From the NCBI GenBank assembly GCA_032123495.1, contig JAQBFG010000179.1, positions 1 through 37,004 of the forward strand: a DNA stretch of 37,004 bases, given 5' to 3'. A program made the position numbers and the translations under genes. Below are positions 1 to 8,581 of this stretch, one piece after another. The stretch comes from JAAERC01 sp032123495 (GTDB taxonomy: Bacteria; Zixibacteria; MSB-5A5; GN15; PGXB01). Position 1 is the stretch's first letter. Every line of letters starts with the position of its first letter. Below the pieces are notes generated by a model that had not been told where the DNA came from, made no database searches, and saw nothing but the letters and a program-made list of their open reading frames with translations.

Positions 1-1067
1 AACCGATTCGTTTTCAGGATGAGCGAGATGGAAGGTATTTTGACACCAACATATATCCTGTTTTTGATGACAAAGGCAAAGTTGTGGCACTTGCATTGAA
101 TGCCCGAGATGTCACCAGACACAGGCAGGCAGAGATAATGCTAAGATCATTAGTTGAAGGAACGGCCGAAGCGACCGGCCGGGATTTCTTTAATAAATTG
201 GTCCAGCATCTGGCCACCTCACTAAACTGCCGGCATGCTGTAATTGGAGTCATTAATAGGACCGAGCCGGGTCAAATTATGACCCTTTCCTGCTGGAACA
301 AAGACAAAATTGCCAAAAACTACAGTTTTGATATAATCGGAACGCCATGTGAAAATATTGATAAGAGAAATATCTGTTTTTACAAATCGCAGGTAAAGAA
401 AAAATATCCAAAAGATAAATGGCTGGCCAAGAACAAGATAGAGTCATACCTTGGGATTCCAATACTTAATCCAAAAGGAAATCCTATAGGTATTTTGACG
501 GTAATGGATACCAGGGAGTTTTCAGATGATTTAATTGATGGAGCCCATTCACTAATGGCAATTTTTGCCTCACGAGCGGCAGCAGAAATAGAACGAATAC
601 ACGCCGAGGATGAGCAACGGGCAATTGCCAATCGTCTCATGGAAGAACAAAAGGCATTACTTGATAAGCATGTTGCCCTTAAACAAATACTGGAACATAT
701 GGAAGCCGAAAAATTGGATTTCAGGCATGAGATTTCATCCAGTATGGAACAGGCGCTGATGCCGTTTATTAAAAAACTGCGAAATAAAGGCGGAAATCTA
801 TCGAATAAAGATATTGAGTTATTCGAAGATGCCGTTAAGTCTATAACCGGCATTGCGATAGATGATTTCAAGGCCAATTACGCCAAATTAACGGCAAGAG
901 AGATGGATATATGCGATTTGATAAAAAAGGGAGAATCATCGCAAGAAATAGCTGATACTTTACATCTCTCTTTACAAACAATCCAAAAGCATCGAAGTTC
1001 TATCCGCAATAAACTCCAGTTAAAAAACAAAGAAATCAATTTGTCGGCATATCTTCGCTATAAGTAA
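1..1067 (+). CDS. PAS-GAF-LuxR family transcriptional regulator, 5' partial
   Basis: The gene is open from the first bases of the window (frame from base 3), so its N-terminus is missing. The visible start is the end of a PAS domain (RFQDERDGRYFDTNIYPVFD, then VTRHRQAE), followed by a GAF domain over about 130 residues ending near EIERIHAEDEQ. A charged coiled-coil linker follows, then a LuxR-type helix-turn-helix at the C-terminus (LTAREMDICDLIKKGESSQEIA ... IQKHRSSIRNKL). It is probably a cytoplasmic sensor-regulator that couples small-molecule or redox sensing to DNA binding; the ligand cannot be read from the sequence. An internal GTG at 84 is unlikely to be the true start because PAS sequence continues upstream of it. 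Family assignment is secure; target genes are unknown. Confidence 0.88.
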   Translation, partial: PIRFQDERDGRYFDTNIYPVFDDKGKVVALALNARDVTRHRQAEIMLRSLVEGTAEATGRDFFNKLVQHLATSLNCRHAVIGVINRTEPGQIMTLSCWNKDKIAKNYSFDIIGTPCENIDKRNICFYKSQVKKKYPKDKWLAKNKIESYLGIPILNPKGNPIGILTVMDTREFSDDLIDGAHSLMAIFASRAAAEIERIHAEDEQRAIANRLMEEQKALLDKHVALKQILEHMEAEKLDFRHEISSSMEQALMPFIKKLRNKGGNLSNKDIELFEDAVKSITGIAIDDFKANYAKLTAREMDICDLIKKGESSQEIADTLHLSLQTIQKHRSSIRNKLQLKNKEINLSAYLRYK

Positions 1068-1080
1068 ATTAAAAATTAAC

Positions 1081-1100
1081 CTACCCATTTTCTACCCATT
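1081..1100 (+). repeat. Tandem 9-bp direct repeat, 11-bp period, possible regulator site
   Basis: CTACCCATT occurs at 1081-1089 and again at 1092-1100, about one helical turn apart. It sits just after the LuxR-type gene and upstream of the GIY-YIG-like gene. A TAAAAT hexamer at 1115-1120 could be a -10 element without a good -35, which would suit activator-dependent transcription. This is pattern-based only. Confidence 0.3.
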
Positions 1101-1192
1101 AAATCCATCTGGCGTAAAATTCAATTTATTCCGATTTTAACACTGAAGATGATTAAAGTAAGAATTAACGATTAAGTCGGTATGAAAAAATA

Positions 1193-1522
1193 ATGACAAA
1201 TAGCCAAAAAAAATTACCATTTACACAACTAATGGTCAGTATTGTACCGAAAAAATCGGGAGTTTATACTCTCTGGGATCAGAAGGGTCAAATAATTTAT
1301 ATTGGTTCGGCGGACAAAACAAATAGCCTGTATGAGGAACTTAATCAGCATTTTGATAATACTCATTCAATCTCAATCGACGGCATTTATGATTTCCAGG
1401 TAGAGGTATGCAATAATCCCGAAAGACAGCAAATTGAACATTTGGAGAATCATAAAAAAAATCATGGCTATCTTCCGGATTATAATGAAAAACTCATGTT
1501 GCCAAATATGAGAGGGGAATGA
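1193..1522 (+). CDS. GIY-YIG-like domain protein lacking the catalytic arginine
   Basis: This is a 109-residue protein made of a single GIY-YIG-like fold. The two hallmark strands are visible as GVY (residues 23-25) and YIG (36-38), followed by a helix (NSLYEELNQHF) and a C-terminal segment IEHLENHKKNHGYLPDYNEK. That segment matches the family's glutamate-bearing helix and terminal asparagine. Active GIY-YIG nucleases carry an arginine on the helix after YIG; here the corresponding stretch SADKTNSLYEELNQ has none, so nuclease activity is doubtful. The family includes UvrC-type repair nucleases and homing endonucleases, but also small stand-alone proteins of unknown role like this one. The ribosome-binding site before ATG 1193 is weak. 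A strong terminator follows the gene. Confidence 0.7.
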   Translation: MTNSQKKLPFTQLMVSIVPKKSGVYTLWDQKGQIIYIGSADKTNSLYEELNQHFDNTHSISIDGIYDFQVEVCNNPERQQIEHLENHKKNHGYLPDYNEKLMLPNMRGE

Positions 1523-1603
1523 TTCGCTCTTACCGAAAAGTCTATTATAAGAAAAAAACACCATTGATTTGACATTTTGAATGCTCTTTAAAAGGGGCAA
1601 TGA

Positions 1604-1647
1604 CCTGGGAAGTAATCAAATATTTTGATAGCTTCTCAGGTTTTTTT
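1604..1647 (+). terminator. Rho-independent terminator
   Basis: Arms CCTGGGAAG (1604-1612) and CTTCTCAGG (1632-1640) pair with one G-U wobble. They are extended inward by ATCAAA/TTTGAT around a TAT loop and followed by seven T residues (1641-1647). It ends transcription of the GIY-YIG-like gene. It also shows that the long in-frame extension of the pyruvate kinase frame back to 1625 is not its real start. Confidence 0.85.
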
Positions 1648-1717
1648 ATGGACAATTATCCACAGCCACAGATTGTTTTTGTTGATTTTCGGATGTAATC
1701 GAGTTATTAAAATCAGG

Positions 1718-3127
1718 ATGAAACATACAAAGATACTTGCCACATACGGCCCCTCAATTAACTCGGTAGAAATACTCCATAGGCTGATGGCTGAGGGAGT
1801 TAACGCTTTTAGAGTTAACTGTTCACACGGTGATAAAAGCGACTTTCTCAGCGCCGCCAGCACTATTCGCGATGCCTCCGCAGGTTCTGATTTCCCTATC
1901 GGACTCCTATTTGATATCTCCGGACCAAAATTACGTCTGGCTCGATTTGAAGGTGAGATCGCTCTTGAAAAAGGCGATGCCATCACTATTTGTGCCGGGA
2001 ACTCCGATATAGAAAATCGAATCATCGGGGTTAACCATCCGGAGATCATCAGTTCCGTTCGAATGGGTGAAAGAATAATGATTGACGACGGCAACCTCCT
2101 TCTGAAAATACTGGAAGTAAATAAAGACGGGGTGATCGCCGAGGCCCACAACAAATATACGCTTCTTCCTGCTAAAGGAATCAACCTTCCCGACACCGAT
2201 ATAAAAATCCCGACGATCACTGACAAGGATCGCGAAGATATTAAAACTGCGGTTGAAGTTGATGCCGATTTTATCGCTCTTTCTTTCGTAAGGTCGGGAG
2301 ATGACATTATCGAAGCGCAAAAGCTGATAAAACTTTACGGCGGGCGACAGAAGATCATTGCAAAGCTCGAAAAAAGGGAAGCGATTGAAAATCTGGATAG
2401 GATCATATTGCTTGCCGACGGTGTCATGATTGCTCGCGGCGATCTTGGAGTGGAACTCCCCCCTGCCGAACTGCCACGGCTGCAAAAACGTATTATCAGG
2501 AAAGCCAATCGCCACCATCGTCCGGTTATAGTGGCAACACAGATGCTGGAATCGATGCGGTTTTCTCCTCGTGCCACACGGGCTGAAATTAATGATGTGG
2601 CGACGGCAGTATTTGATCATGCCGATACGGTGATGCTCTCGGCTGAGACAGCCACCGGCGAGTATCCCCTCGAAGCGGTGCAGGTGATGACGGCCGCTAT
2701 CAATTCCGCTGAACTGGATAATGACCGGCCAAGAATATTGTTTGACGAGCAGTTCATCGAGGAACCAATTGCCTACACTATTGCCGGCGCGGTCAGCTCC
2801 ACCGAACAACTGAGTCAGACCAAAGCGATCTTTGCCATGACAACCACAGGATATACCGCCAGTCTTATCTCAAAGCTTTTTCAGGGAGTGCCAATAATCG
2901 CATTAACCGCCGACCATAAAGTAAGGAATCAACTTGCTTTGCTCCGCTCGGTGTATCCTCTGCCGGTTGGAATCTTTACTTCGCTTAATGGCGTTATTGA
3001 GAAAGTGAATGAAGTCTCCCAAAAGTATGGCCTTGCCGACAAAAACAACAATGTAATTATCACCGGTGGTTACCCATTTGGCAAAGGCACAACAACAAAT
3101 TTCATGATGATTCATATCGTGGAATAA
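1718..3127 (+). CDS. pyk: Pyruvate kinase
   Basis: The enzyme converts phosphoenolpyruvate and ADP to pyruvate and ATP, the last step of glycolysis, in the cytoplasm. The protein of about 469 residues has the normal family length and order. The N-terminal barrel strand is TKILATYGPS with RVNCSHG, then DISGPKLRL. A B-domain cap follows (about residues 70-165). Next come the signature IIAKLEKREAIENL with the catalytic lysine and metal-binding glutamate, the ARGDLGVELP metal site, the QMLESM and AETATGEYP segments, and a complete C-terminal regulatory domain. ATG 1718 is chosen because it begins directly at the conserved first strand and the upstream in-frame extension overlaps a terminator. The gene appears monocistronic and lies 440 bases ahead of the lyase operon. 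Confidence 0.95.
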   Translation: MKHTKILATYGPSINSVEILHRLMAEGVNAFRVNCSHGDKSDFLSAASTIRDASAGSDFPIGLLFDISGPKLRLARFEGEIALEKGDAITICAGNSDIENRIIGVNHPEIISSVRMGERIMIDDGNLLLKILEVNKDGVIAEAHNKYTLLPAKGINLPDTDIKIPTITDKDREDIKTAVEVDADFIALSFVRSGDDIIEAQKLIKLYGGRQKIIAKLEKREAIENLDRIILLADGVMIARGDLGVELPPAELPRLQKRIIRKANRHHRPVIVATQMLESMRFSPRATRAEINDVATAVFDHADTVMLSAETATGEYPLEAVQVMTAAINSAELDNDRPRILFDEQFIEEPIAYTIAGAVSSTEQLSQTKAIFAMTTTGYTASLISKLFQGVPIIALTADHKVRNQLALLRSVYPLPVGIFTSLNGVIEKVNEVSQKYGLADKNNNVIITGGYPFGKGTTTNFMMIHIVE

Positions 3128-3569
3128 ATATCCCATGATATTCATGGTTAAATAAGACCAATTCTTTCTTACAATAATATCAAAAACTGACCAGCCGAAC
3201 TGCATACTTGCCTGAGATCAATATGCCGTAAACCCAGCCCGCTTAGTTTAATTTGCCATTATCCTTAGATACTCTGTAATATGTTGTGAAACAAAGAATT
3301 ACATCATGGATTAAAGTAACATGAAGTCAGCAAAGAGATTCAAATAGCCATATTTATAGTCATTTGTCTATTTCGGTTGGAAGAGCCATTTATAGGTTCA
3401 ATTTTTCTTGACATAATCAGGAATTGTATAATATTGCCGATTGTGAAAGATTGAACTGGTATGGAATGCGGAAAATTACTGGGGAAATATAGGTAGTATT
3501 CGAATATTACTTCTTAAGAGAAAATAATCCTGAAACTAACATTATTTAAAGTGGACTTAATAGGCAAAT
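3128..3569. other. Intergenic region upstream of the lyase operon
   Basis: There is no convincing gene in this stretch. A small hairpin (CCATGA/TCATGG, 3133-3147) follows the pyruvate kinase stop but has no T-run. A TTGACA at 3408-3413 and a TATAAT at 3427-3432 are present but only 13 bases apart, so they do not form one standard promoter; either could be half of the operon promoter. The leader between these and ATG 3570 is AT-rich. Confidence 0.4.
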
Positions 3570-4493
3570 ATGAAAACTGATAAAATTATTATTCACGAGG
3601 TGGGGCCGCGCGATGGCCTGCAGGTTGAAAAAACTATTGTTCCATTAACAGAAAAAATAGCGTGGGTCGATGGAATCAGAAACAGCGGCATAGATATTAT
3701 CCAACTTGGTTCATTTGTAAATCCCAAAGCGGTCCCGCAGATGGCCGACACCGATTTGCTTTTTGAACACTATCGTAAACCAGAAAACAAACCTGAAAAT
3801 CTGATTCTATCCGGGTTAGTACTTAATGAAAGAGGATTGGATCGCGGTATGGAATGCGGCGTCGAGATGTTCTGTATGGGTGTTTCGGCAAGTGAAACCC
3901 ACAGTCAGAAAAACACCCGGATGACCCCAGCGGAAGCATTGGGACGAATCATTCCGATGGCCAAAAAGGCGATTGAGGCTGGCAAGAAAGTGCAGGTATC
4001 GGTGCAGTCTGCTTTTGGATGCGGGTTTGAAGGTGTCATCCCGAAAGAAAAGGTCTTAACAATTGTCAAAGAGTATCTATCTTCAGGGATCAAAAATATA
4101 AGTCTGGCCGATACTGCCGGACATGCCCAGCCGCAACAGGTGGAAGATCTGTTTGGCAGCATCTTAGAACTTGATAACAGTGCAGAATTGGCCTGCCATT
4201 TCCACAATACCTATGGTCTGGGATTGGCTAATTGTTACGCCGCCTTAAAAGCCGGGGTCACTTCATTTGAATCTGCCTACGGTGGCTTGGGTGGCTGTCC
4301 CTTTACAAAATTGCCGGCTGGCAACGTCAGCACCGAGGATTTGGTTCATTCGCTACAGCGGATGGGTTATCGAAAAGATATAAACCTTGATTCACTTTTA
4401 GATACGGCCAGAGCGATCGGCACATTTTTCGATCGAGAACTGCCCGGTTCAATTTTAAAATCCGGATCAATTGTTGACTTTAAGAAAGAGTAA
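3570..4493 (+). CDS. HMG-CoA lyase family enzyme (hydroxymethylglutaryl-CoA or citramalyl-CoA lyase)
   Basis: This is a TIM-barrel retro-Claisen lyase of 307 residues, full length for the family. The catalytic loop VGPRDGLQ carries Arg14 and Asp15. The metal-binding histidines are in CHFHNTYG (His210, His212). The flexible loop GGLGGCPFTKLPAGN carries the active-site cysteine Cys243 and Asn252. Classical members cleave 3-hydroxy-3-methylglutaryl-CoA to acetyl-CoA and acetoacetate. Here it is the first gene of an operon with a CoA-transferase (12 bases downstream) and an aconitase-type hydro-lyase. That set would also suit cleavage of a related 3-hydroxyacyl-CoA such as citramalyl-CoA to acetyl-CoA and pyruvate. 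The family is certain; the substrate is inferred and open. Confidence 0.9.
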   Translation: MKTDKIIIHEVGPRDGLQVEKTIVPLTEKIAWVDGIRNSGIDIIQLGSFVNPKAVPQMADTDLLFEHYRKPENKPENLILSGLVLNERGLDRGMECGVEMFCMGVSASETHSQKNTRMTPAEALGRIIPMAKKAIEAGKKVQVSVQSAFGCGFEGVIPKEKVLTIVKEYLSSGIKNISLADTAGHAQPQQVEDLFGSILELDNSAELACHFHNTYGLGLANCYAALKAGVTSFESAYGGLGGCPFTKLPAGNVSTEDLVHSLQRMGYRKDINLDSLLDTARAIGTFFDRELPGSILKSGSIVDFKKE

Positions 4494-4505
4494 GTAGGAA
4501 GCATC

Positions 4506-5699
4506 ATGAAAATTTTGGAAAACGTTCGTGTTATTGACTTGACCAATGTTTTGTCAGGTCCGTTTTGTACTTTGCATCTCGCGTTGATGGGAGCTGAAGT
4601 TATTAAAATCGAGGTTCCCGGAAGTGGGGATCTGGCCCGCAAACTCGGCAATACTCCTGCACTCAATCAGCAATTGATGGGGACCAGCTTTCTGGCCCAA
4701 AATGCCAACAAAAAATCGCTGACCTTAAATTTAAAAGCTGAAGAAGGAAAAGAGATTTTCCGCAAACTTCTTATGACAGCTGATGTTGTTGTTGAAAATT
4801 TCCGTCCCGGGGTTATGAAACGATTAGGATTCTCGTGGGAAGAGATGTCCAAAATAAATCCGCAGCTTGTTTATTGTGCAATTTCCGGATTTGGGCAGAC
4901 CGGTCCCGATGCATTCAAACCTGCTTACGATCAAATTATTCAGGGTCTGTCTGGAGAGATGGATGTTAACGGCGATGAACGGCTTCATCCACTGCGGGCC
5001 GGTTTCCCGGTTTGTGATACGGTTGGCGGGTTAAATGCAGCTTTTGCGGTTATGGCAGCTTTGTATCATAAAGAGAAAACCGGCGAAGGTCAGGCGATTG
5101 ATATTGCACTATTAGATTCTATCATGCCGCTGATGGGCTGGGTCGCCGCTAATTTATTAATTGGCGGGAAATCGCCGATCCCAATGGGCAATGATAATTT
5201 CACCGCCGCACCATCAGGGGTGTTTAAAACAAAAGATGGTTTTATAAATATCGCCGCCAACAAACAGGAACAGTGGGAATCCTTGGCTGATATTGTCGAA
5301 CTGCCGGAACTTAAAACCGATTCCCGCTTTCAGGAACGCGATACAAGAAAAGCAAACCGGAAAGAACTGACTCCGATCCTCGAAGAAAAACTGACTCAAA
5401 ACAATACCATATATTGGGTCGATGCTTTTAACGCCAAAGGAATTCCGTCGGGCGATATTCTTAATCTTGAAAAAGCATTATCAAGCGAGCAGATCAAACA
5501 TCGCGAGACAATCGCAAGTATTAATGAAAAAGAAATCGGTGATCTAAAACTATTTAATCTTTCCGCGAAATTTTCCAAAACACCCGGAAGTATCGACTCT
5601 CCCCCGCCGCGCTTATCGGCCAACACTGATGAAATTCTGGGGCAGCTGGGATACTCTTCAGATGAATTAAAAAGTTTAAAAGAAAACAAAATAATCTAA
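4506..5699 (+). CDS. CaiB/BaiF family (class III) CoA-transferase
   Basis: This class III CoA-transferase of 397 residues moves CoA between carboxylic acids through an aspartyl-CoA intermediate. The N-terminal half has the family signature (VRVIDLTNVLSGPF, GAEVIKIE, LNLKAEEGKEIFRKL, VVVENFRPGVMKRLG). The catalytic aspartate is likely Asp171 in FPVCDTVGG. The second domain follows with APSGVFKTKDGFINIAA, and the protein ends with the usual PPPRLSANTDEIL segment. It lies 12 bases after the lyase gene and about 40 bases before the dehydratase large subunit, so the four are almost certainly cotranscribed. The logical role is to activate the acid that the lyase then cleaves. Donor and acceptor cannot be read from the sequence. 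Confidence 0.92.
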   Translation: MKILENVRVIDLTNVLSGPFCTLHLALMGAEVIKIEVPGSGDLARKLGNTPALNQQLMGTSFLAQNANKKSLTLNLKAEEGKEIFRKLLMTADVVVENFRPGVMKRLGFSWEEMSKINPQLVYCAISGFGQTGPDAFKPAYDQIIQGLSGEMDVNGDERLHPLRAGFPVCDTVGGLNAAFAVMAALYHKEKTGEGQAIDIALLDSIMPLMGWVAANLLIGGKSPIPMGNDNFTAAPSGVFKTKDGFINIAANKQEQWESLADIVELPELKTDSRFQERDTRKANRKELTPILEEKLTQNNTIYWVDAFNAKGIPSGDILNLEKALSSEQIKHRETIASINEKEIGDLKLFNLSAKFSKTPGSIDSPPPRLSANTDEILGQLGYSSDELKSLKENKII

Positions 5700-5738
5700 T
5701 CGAATGAATTGTAGATTTTGGAGATAGGAGTTTATTTA

Positions 5739-7031
5739 ATGGGAATGACCTTCGTTCAGAAAGTAATTGCCAAAGCATGCGGCAAAGATTCTGTTGCAGT
5801 GGGAGATGTTGTCGAACCAGCTGTCAATCTGGCGATGTCTCATGAAAATGGCGCACTGGCAATGACGCAGTTTCAGGAAATATATAAAGAAATCGATCTG
5901 GAAGCTAATATCTGGGATCCGGATAAGATAGCAATCATTTTCGATCATCGGGTTCCGGCTGAATCTGCCAAAACTGCGACCAACCAGAAAAAACTGAGAG
6001 CTTTTGTCGGTGAACAGGGGATCAGCAAATTTCATGATATTCGTGGTGATGAAGGCGGTATCTGCCATCAGATTCTTCCCGAAAACGGCTATGTCCGCCC
6101 CGGTGAAGTTGTTGTTGGGACCGATAGTCATACCACCAGTCATGGTGCCTTGGGTGCTTTTGCATTCGGAATCGGTGCCACAGAAATGGCGGCGGTCTGG
6201 GCGCTGGGCAAAGTCCTCAATGTTGAGGTCCCGGGGACAATCAAAGTAGAAGTGAATGGAAAATTTGCCAAAAATGTCGGGCCAAAAGATTTGATCTTAC
6301 ACCTGATCGGGAAAATTTCGTCTGAAGGTGCCAATTTTAAGGTGCTTGAATTCCACGGCGAAACTATTCGTTCGATGTCAACATCCGGTCGTTTGGTTAT
6401 CTGTAATATGTCAGTTGAGGCCGGAGCAACGGCCGGAATAGTTCCTCCCGATGATGAAACTGTCCGCTATCTCAGAGAAGTAGCCGGTGTCACCAATGAA
6501 CTCGATGTTTTCTCACCCGATGATGATGCTGTTTATGAAAAAGTGGTCGAGATCGACGCCTCCAGTTTGGTTCCGCAGATAGCTTGTCCGCATACGGTTG
6601 ATAATATCAAAAATATTGATGAAGTCGTCGGAACCAAGATCGATCAGATCGTTGTCGGTTCCTGTACTAATGGTCGCCTCGATGATATCGAAACGGCGGC
6701 AAAAATTCTCAAAGGTAAAAAGGTCAATAAACAAACTCGGATGCTGGTCTTCCCTGCCACCTGGAGAATATATCGCGAAGCATTAAAGCTTGGTTATCTT
6801 GGTGACATTATCGATGCCGGTGCGGTTGTTTGCAATCCCGGATGCGGTCCCTGTCTCGGTGTGCATCAAGGTGCTTTGGGAGATAATGAAGTTGCATTGG
6901 CAACCACCAATCGGAATTTTAAGGGTCGCATGGGTAACCCCGGAGCCGAAGTATATCTTTGCTCCCCTGCGGTCGCTGCAGCCAGTGCCATAACCGGTGT
7001 TATTACTATTCCGGCACAGGAAGGAAACTAA
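5739..7031 (+). CDS. Aconitase-family hydro-lyase, large subunit (LeuC/homoaconitase-like)
   Basis: Large subunit of a two-part [4Fe-4S] hydro-lyase of the isopropylmalate isomerase/homoaconitase/2,3-dimethylmalate dehydratase group, 430 residues. The predicted cluster ligands are Cys309 (GSCTNGR) and Cys369 and Cys372 (CNPGCGPCLG). Other family blocks are FDHRVP, GDEGGICHQILPE, VGTDSHTTSHGALGAFAFG and NRNFKGRMG. ATG 5739 is chosen because the sequence GATAGGAG lies eight bases upstream; a TTG at 5718 is in frame but has no such site. The gene precedes the small subunit by one base. The neighbours are a CoA-transferase and a lyase rather than leuA/leuB, which argues against leucine synthesis and for catabolic hydration of an unsaturated dicarboxylate. 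This specificity is an inference. Confidence 0.9.
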   Translation: MGMTFVQKVIAKACGKDSVAVGDVVEPAVNLAMSHENGALAMTQFQEIYKEIDLEANIWDPDKIAIIFDHRVPAESAKTATNQKKLRAFVGEQGISKFHDIRGDEGGICHQILPENGYVRPGEVVVGTDSHTTSHGALGAFAFGIGATEMAAVWALGKVLNVEVPGTIKVEVNGKFAKNVGPKDLILHLIGKISSEGANFKVLEFHGETIRSMSTSGRLVICNMSVEAGATAGIVPPDDETVRYLREVAGVTNELDVFSPDDDAVYEKVVEIDASSLVPQIACPHTVDNIKNIDEVVGTKIDQIVVGSCTNGRLDDIETAAKILKGKKVNKQTRMLVFPATWRIYREALKLGYLGDIIDAGAVVCNPGCGPCLGVHQGALGDNEVALATTNRNFKGRMGNPGAEVYLCSPAVAAASAITGVITIPAQEGN

Positions 7032-7032
7032 G

Positions 7033-7527
7033 ATGGGTAAAGTTATTTATAAAATAGGCGATGATGTCTCAACCGATATTATTTATCCCGGTCGTTTTAT
7101 GGCGACGGTGCTTCCGACCGAAACGCCGCAATTTGCATTTGCAGATGATAAAGAATTTAATACGAAATTGAATAATAAAGAAATTCCGGCCGGTAGTTTT
7201 ATTGTTGCCAATGACAATTTCGGCTGTGGCTCATCACGTGAGCAGGCGGCGTCCTGTTTAAAAGGATGGGAAGTAACTATTGTTGCCAAACATATTGCTC
7301 GGATATTTTTGCAGAATTCAATCAATCTTGGATTAAATGTCGTGATTTGTCCCGATATTGAAGCCGATATGGATGATGATCTGGAAGTAGCTGGTGATGT
7401 TCTCAAAAATATTACCAAGGGCAAAGAGTTTAAAATAACCCCACTTCCACCTGCCAGACAGGCGATTATTGATGCCGGCGGTTTGATAGCCTACACCAGA
7501 ACTCGTCTTATGGCAGATAAGTCGTAA
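7033..7527 (+). CDS. Aconitase-family hydro-lyase, small subunit (LeuD-like)
   Basis: Small swivelling subunit of 164 residues that pairs with the preceding large subunit. It has the substrate loop GDDVSTDIIYPGRFM and the active-site block FGCGSSREQA. A C-terminal segment (GKEFKITPLPPARQAIIDAGGL) closes the domain. ATG 7033 lies seven bases after AAGGAA, inside the end of the large-subunit gene; an upstream in-frame start at 6997 has no ribosome-binding site and encodes non-family sequence. The loop after YPGR helps decide substrate in this family (isopropylmalate versus homoaconitate versus dimethylmaleate types), but I cannot assign it confidently by eye. It is the last gene of the operon and is followed by a strong terminator. 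Confidence 0.92.
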   Translation: MGKVIYKIGDDVSTDIIYPGRFMATVLPTETPQFAFADDKEFNTKLNNKEIPAGSFIVANDNFGCGSSREQAASCLKGWEVTIVAKHIARIFLQNSINLGLNVVICPDIEADMDDDLEVAGDVLKNITKGKEFKITPLPPARQAIIDAGGLIAYTRTRLMADKS

Positions 7528-7556
7528 TTGATTTTATTTACTTAGAACATATTATT

Positions 7557-7593
7557 AACCTGCTTTCGATTATAAATTGAAAGCAGGTTTTTT
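7557..7593 (+). terminator. Rho-independent terminator of the lyase operon
   Basis: A perfect 11-base-pair stem (AACCTGCTTTC 7557-7567 with GAAAGCAGGTT 7579-7589), with an 11-base loop, runs into six T residues (7588-7593). It lies 30 bases after the small-subunit stop and separates this operon from the convergent acetyltransferase gene. Confidence 0.9.
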
Positions 7594-7633
7594 ATATATT
7601 TCGAAAACCTTTTTGCAGGCATCATCGAAATTT

Positions 7634-8452
7634 TCAGTCCGCATGAAATTCCAAATTTTCAATTGCCTCGGAAACTATATCTCGAGATATTGAAAATTTC
7701 TCTTCAATTACTTTCGAAAGCTCATGCTTATTCTCGACTTGATAAACCTTATATTCCGCCCCTTCTGATTCGATAACACTTAAATTATGAATTCTGATCG
7801 ACCGATTAGGGTAATTACGCACCATCAAAAGCGAATGCATGAACGTAGAACTGTTAAGGTATGATTCTTCAATTACCTGTTTGAAATACTCTATTTTTCG
7901 ATGGATTGGTTTCACCATATATCCATGCGTCAACTGGTTCTCTTGATAAAGTTCCAAATGCGAGTTCCCATTTTTATCTTTGGGCTTAAGAATATATCGG
8001 TTATATCCCCCGGATATGCTATAATCCCGGTCTAAATCAAGCGGAAGTGGCTCCATGAAGGTTGCGGCATATCCCGCGTCGATAAGAAACATCCGTCCAT
8101 CCAAAGAAACTATATTGACAATATGAACATCAGGTTCAGACATATCTGCCCCACACAGCATAACTTCATACCCCAAATATTCCAGCAAAAGATGTAAAAA
8201 ATAGTTATTACTATAACAGGTGCCGCCAAAGTTGTACAGTTCAACGCCATCCAAATACTGTTGCAAATTTTGCAGACCGCGTAGGCCTCGGCGATCCCTA
8301 TAATAAATTTTGGAGATATTTTCAAAAGGTACTCGCATCATTTGAGCAGATATCAATCCGCTTAGCGCATCAAAACTAGGCGTTTTCTTTTTAATTTTTA
8401 GGAGGTCAAGATATCGTCGAAATAAAGCCTGCTCTGTCTTAGAATTTTTCAT
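7634..8452 (-). CDS. Arylamine N-acetyltransferase family protein
   Basis: A protein of 272 residues, normal for the family, which transfers acetyl groups from acetyl-CoA to arylamines or hydrazines, or acts in amide synthesis. The cysteine-protease-like triad is visible in order: Cys79 in GGTCYSNN, His110 in VHIVNI and Asp125 in FLIDAGYAA. The family block RVPFENIS occurs near residue 40. The sequence is divergent in the C-terminal third, so the acceptor could differ from simple arylamines. It stands alone, convergent with the lyase operon and downstream of aceE on the same strand with a gap of about 130 bases. The natural substrate is unknown. Confidence 0.85.
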   Translation of the reverse strand: MKNSKTEQALFRRYLDLLKIKKKTPSFDALSGLISAQMMRVPFENISKIYYRDRRGLRGLQNLQQYLDGVELYNFGGTCYSNNYFLHLLLEYLGYEVMLCGADMSEPDVHIVNIVSLDGRMFLIDAGYAATFMEPLPLDLDRDYSISGGYNRYILKPKDKNGNSHLELYQENQLTHGYMVKPIHRKIEYFKQVIEESYLNSSTFMHSLLMVRNYPNRSIRIHNLSVIESEGAEYKVYQVENKHELSKVIEEKFSISRDIVSEAIENLEFHAD

Positions 8453-8581
8453 TTGTCGTCTTCACCAAATTTATTTATTGATTTTCAAGCCAAATAATGG
8501 CCTTAGAAAAAAGACCCTTTTCAATATCTCAAATGAAACAAAACAGCCGGTGAAAGTAGATAGAACTATCAAACTGATAAC

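Noticed and set aside
380..877. A 165-codon minus-strand frame inside the PAS-GAF-LuxR gene
   Set aside because: It is serine- and isoleucine-rich shadow translation of a well-supported regulator gene.
1931..2809. A 292-codon open frame on the minus strand inside pyruvate kinase
   Set aside because: It is fully antisense to a gene with clear enzyme motifs and its translation has no recognisable domain.
3133..3147. Hairpin after the pyruvate kinase stop as a terminator
   Set aside because: The stem is only six base pairs and is AT-rich, with no T-run after it.
3408..3432. TTGACA and TATAAT upstream of the lyase operon as a promoter
   Set aside because: They are only 13 bases apart, too close for one sigma-70 promoter.
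5739..7527. leuCD of leucine biosynthesis
   Set aside because: No leuA or leuB is adjacent, and the operon partners are a CoA-transferase and an acyl-CoA lyase. It cannot be fully excluded without a specificity test.
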